From: Tidjanibacter sp.
Lineage (GTDB): Bacteria > Bacteroidota > Bacteroidia > Bacteroidales > Rikenellaceae
Length of the DNA stretch: 8,288 bases
NCBI GenBank assembly: GCA_017547065.1
Contig: JAFYRC010000002.1
Span: 1-8,288, forward strand
Reading direction: 5' to 3'
Positions 6,131 to 8,288 of the stretch are shown in pieces. Numbering within the stretch: the first letter of the stretch is position 1; each line of letters starts with the position of its first letter. Under the pieces are notes generated by a model, which had not been told where the DNA came from, did no database searches, and saw nothing but the letters and a program-made list of their open reading frames with translations. A program made the position numbers and the translations under genes.

Positions 6131-8152
6131 ATGAACAACACAACCGCACGCAAAGCAGCCGACAACATCCGCATCCTTGCAGCAGCAATGGTAGAAAAAG
6201 CAAAATCGGGTCACCCCGGTGGTGCAATGGGTGGTGCTGACTTCATCAACATCCTCTACTCCGAGTTCCTGCGCTACAATCCCGACGACTACGCTTTCCC
6301 TTGGAGGGATAGGCTCTTCCTCGACCCCGGACACATGTCGCCCATGCTCTACAGCGTGTTGGCCCTCGCAGGTGCTATGCCCCTCGAGGAGCTCAAAAAC
6401 TTCCGTCAGTGGGGCAGCCACACCCCCGGTCACCCCGAAAGGGATCTCGCACACGCCATTGAGAACACCTCCGGCCCCCTCGGTCAGGGTCACGCTATGG
6501 CTGTGGGTGCAGCAATGGCCGAGAGGTTCCTCGCAGAGCGCTTCGGCGAGTGGACTGCTCACAAGACCTATGCCTACATCTCCGATGGTGCCGTAGAGGA
6601 GGAGATCTCGCAGGGCGTTGGCCGCATCGCCGGTCACCTCGGCTTGGCCAACCTCATCATGTTCTACGACTCCAACAACATCCAGCTCTCCACCACCGTG
6701 GACGCTGTGGACACCGAGGACGTGGCTGCCAAGTATAAGGCTTGGAATTGGAACGTTTTGGAGTGCAATGGTAACGACGCTGAGAGCATCCGTGCAGCCC
6801 TCGTGGCAGCAAATGCCGAGACCGAGCGCCCCACCATCATCATCGGTAAGACCGTGATGGGTATGGGTGCTGTGGCAGCCGACGGTAGCTCCTACGAGAA
6901 TAAGATCTCCACTCACGGCCAGCCCATCTCCGCCGCAGGTGCCGACATCGCTTGCACCATCAAAGGCTTGGGTGGCGACGCAGAGAACCCCTTTGTGATC
7001 TTCCCCGAGGTGGAGGAGGCCTACACAGCAAGGCGTGAGGAGTTGCGCCAGTGGGCAGCCGAGCGCAAGGAGGTTGAGAACAAGTGGAGGGAGGAGAACC
7101 CCGCATTGGCCGCTAAGCTCGACAAGTTCCTCAGTGGCGAGGCTCCCGAGGTTGACTACGACGCTATCGCCCCCGCCGCAGGTTGCGCTACCCGTAACGC
7201 TTGTGCTACCGTATTGGGCGCACTGGCCGAGCAGGTTGAGAACATGGTTGTTGCTTCGGCCGACCTGAGCAACTCCGACAAGACCGACGGCTTCCTCAAA
7301 AAGACCCACGCATTCGCTAAGGGCGATTGGAGCGGTCAGTTCTTCCAGGCAGGCGTTTCGGAGCTCACCATGGCTTGTATTATGAACGGTATGGCACTCC
7401 ACGGAGGCGTTATTCCTGCGTGTGGTACCTTCTTCGTATTCTCCGACTATATGAAGCCCGCCGTAAGGTTGGCAGCGCTGATGCGCATCCACGTAATCTT
7501 CATCTGGAGCCACGACTCGTTCCGCGTGGGTGAGGATGGTCCTACCCACCAGCCCATCGAGCACGAGGCACAGATCCGCCTGATGGAGCACCTCAAAAAC
7601 CACCACGGCGAGCGCAGTATGGTTGTACTCCGCCCCGGCGATGGCGCCGAGACCGTGGAGGCTTGGAGGGTTGCTATGGCCGAGCAGAGGCCCGTGGCAC
7701 TCATCACCTCGCGTCAGAACATCAAAGACCTCCCCACCCTCACCGGCAACCGTCGTGAGGAGGCCAAGCAGTTGGCCCAGGGTGGCTACATCGTGTGGGA
7801 TTGCGAGCAGCCCCAGGCTATCCTCATCGCCAGCGGTAGTGAGGTTTCGACCCTCGTGGAGGGCGCCGAGCTGTTGCAGGCCGAGGGCATTGGCGTACGC
7901 ATCGTGAGCGTACCCAGCGAGGGCTTGTTCCGCGACCAGTCGAAAGAGTACCAGCAGAGCGTGCTCACCGCCGGCGTACCCCGCTATGGTATGACCGCCG
8001 GTCTGCCCGTGACTCTGTTGAGCCTCGTGGGCGAGAACGGCACCATCCACGGCGTTGACCACTTCGGCTACTCGGCCCCCTACAAAGTGCTCGACGAGAA
8101 GTTCGGCTTCAATGGCGCCACCGTAGCTGCCGAGGTGAAGGCAATGTTATAA
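6131..8152 (+). CDS. tkt: Transketolase, full-length single chain
   Basis: This cytosolic thiamine-diphosphate enzyme transfers two-carbon ketol units between sugar phosphates in the non-oxidative pentose phosphate pathway, linking xylulose-5-P, ribose-5-P and erythrose-4-P to glycolytic intermediates. At 673 residues it is the usual bacterial full length. The N-terminal cofactor domain has SGHPGGAMGG (26-35, His28), LDPGH (64-68, His68), GPLGQGHAMAVG (115-126), the metal/diphosphate loop SDGAVEEEIS (151-160) with DSNN (180-183), and HGQP (262-265). The middle domain has SADLSNSDKT (376-385), GVSELTMACIMNG with catalytic-type Glu411, FVFSDY (435-440) and HDSFRVGEDGPTHQP (461-475) with His473. 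SRQN (527-530) precedes the C-terminal domain. Compared with the E. coli/yeast motifs, GDG is SDG, GVRE is GVSE and HDSIGLGEDG is HDSFRVGEDG; from memory these are usual in Bacteroidota homologues. All core catalytic residues are present. It has its own promoter and terminator. Product assignment is firm. Confidence 0.97.
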   Translation: MNNTTARKAADNIRILAAAMVEKAKSGHPGGAMGGADFINILYSEFLRYNPDDYAFPWRDRLFLDPGHMSPMLYSVLALAGAMPLEELKNFRQWGSHTPGHPERDLAHAIENTSGPLGQGHAMAVGAAMAERFLAERFGEWTAHKTYAYISDGAVEEEISQGVGRIAGHLGLANLIMFYDSNNIQLSTTVDAVDTEDVAAKYKAWNWNVLECNGNDAESIRAALVAANAETERPTIIIGKTVMGMGAVAADGSSYENKISTHGQPISAAGADIACTIKGLGGDAENPFVIFPEVEEAYTARREELRQWAAERKEVENKWREENPALAAKLDKFLSGEAPEVDYDAIAPAAGCATRNACATVLGALAEQVENMVVASADLSNSDKTDGFLKKTHAFAKGDWSGQFFQAGVSELTMACIMNGMALHGGVIPACGTFFVFSDYMKPAVRLAALMRIHVIFIWSHDSFRVGEDGPTHQPIEHEAQIRLMEHLKNHHGERSMVVLRPGDGAETVEAWRVAMAEQRPVALITSRQNIKDLPTLTGNRREEAKQLAQGGYIVWDCEQPQAILIASGSEVSTLVEGAELLQAEGIGVRIVSVPSEGLFRDQSKEYQQSVLTAGVPRYGMTAGLPVTLLSLVGENGTIHGVDHFGYSAPYKVLDEKFGFNGATVAAEVKAML

Positions 8153-8156
8153 GTCA

Positions 8157-8184
8157 ACCGACGACCGACGACCGACGACCGACG
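8157..8184 (+). repeat. Heptamer tandem repeat ACCGACG, four perfect copies
   Basis: Four uninterrupted copies of ACCGACG begin five bases after the transketolase stop codon, followed by a partial AC. The array lies in the 3' untranslated region and no gene reads through it. It faces a second heptamer array at 8212-8239 of roughly reversed complementary sense. Confidence 0.95.
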
Positions 8185-8211
8185 ACAACAGACGTTGCCT
8201 GTAAAAAAACA

Positions 8212-8239
8212 GACGGTAGACGGTGGACGGTAGACGGTA
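8212..8239 (+). repeat. Heptamer tandem repeat GACGGTA, four copies, one variant
   Basis: The copies are GACGGTA, GACGGTG, GACGGTA and GACGGTA, followed by the partial GACCG. The CGGT core of each copy is the reverse complement of the ACCG core in the array at 8157-8184. The period is the same 7 bases, so the two arrays can pair in register. It lies immediately upstream of the terminator. Confidence 0.93.
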
Positions 8240-8244
8240 GACCG

Positions 8245-8285
8245 AAAAAAATGCAGAGCACCCGCTTGGTGTTTTGCATTTTTTT
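8245..8285 (+). terminator. Terminator of the transketolase gene, possibly bidirectional
   Basis: A 12-base-pair stem, ATGCAGAGCACC (8251-8262) and GGTGTTTTGCAT (8268-8279) with two G-U pairs, closes on the loop CGCTT. It is flanked by A-run 8245-8250 and T-run 8280-8285, which could extend the stem by six A-U pairs. The T-run terminates + strand transcripts. On the other strand the A-run becomes a T-run, so it could also stop transcription arriving from beyond the window. Confidence 0.85.
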
Positions 8286-8288
8286 CGT

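Noticed and set aside
6110..8062. Minus-strand open frame of 650 codons opposite transketolase
   Set aside because: In-register shadow of an unmistakable transketolase. It has a low-complexity-like composition and no domains.
8186..8202. Small hairpin from ACAG and CTGT between the two heptamer arrays
   Set aside because: Only four base pairs and followed by an A-run instead of a T-run, so it is not a terminator and is too weak to report as a structure.
8157..8239. CRISPR-like array
   Set aside because: The units are contiguous 7-base tandem copies with no spacers and no cas genes, so this is a microsatellite-type repeat.

Overview
The window looks like Bacteroidales chromosome. It carries an adjacent SusC-type TonB-dependent transporter and SusD-type lipoprotein, an arrangement characteristic of Bacteroidota. 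The one clear promoter element matches the Bacteroidota -7 consensus (TAnnTTTG). The intergenic DNA is AT-rich, while the coding regions are GC-richer, with a strong preference for CCC, CAG, TCG/AGC and for CGT/CGC/AGG arginine codons. Codon style and protein sequence are reminiscent of Alistipes/Rikenellaceae, but this genus-level placement is a weak inference.

Layout, all genes on the + strand: (1) 1-266, an AT-rich upstream/leader region with a candidate promoter. (2) 267-5980, a three-gene apparent operon: SusC-like outer-membrane transporter (267-3530), SusD-like surface lipoprotein (3578-5095), and a third predicted surface lipoprotein of unknown family placed where SusE/SusF-like proteins usually sit (5129-5980). 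Gaps are 47 and 33 bases, the latter counted to the preferred start of the third gene. A strong intrinsic terminator (6008-6038) closes the operon. (3) 6074-8152, an independent transcription unit with its own -7 promoter element and a complete single-chain transketolase gene (6131-8152). (4) 8153-8285, the transketolase 3' region: two heptamer tandem arrays of opposite sense (ACCGACG x4, then GACGGTA x4), then a long-stem terminator flanked by A and T tracts.

Functionally, the first three genes should form one outer-membrane nutrient uptake complex. SusD and the third lipoprotein would capture a ligand at the surface, and SusC would import it using TonB energy. No glycoside hydrolase, peptidase, sigma/anti-sigma pair or other regulator is present, so the substrate cannot be named. 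Transketolase belongs to the non-oxidative pentose phosphate pathway and appears unrelated in transcription.

I found no convincing wholly new system. The least explained items are the third lipoprotein (cysteine- and tyrosine-rich, no confident family) and the opposed heptamer arrays, whose RNA could fold into a periodically interrupted stem just before the terminator. There is no sign of tRNA, rRNA, CRISPR, IS element or broken gene.
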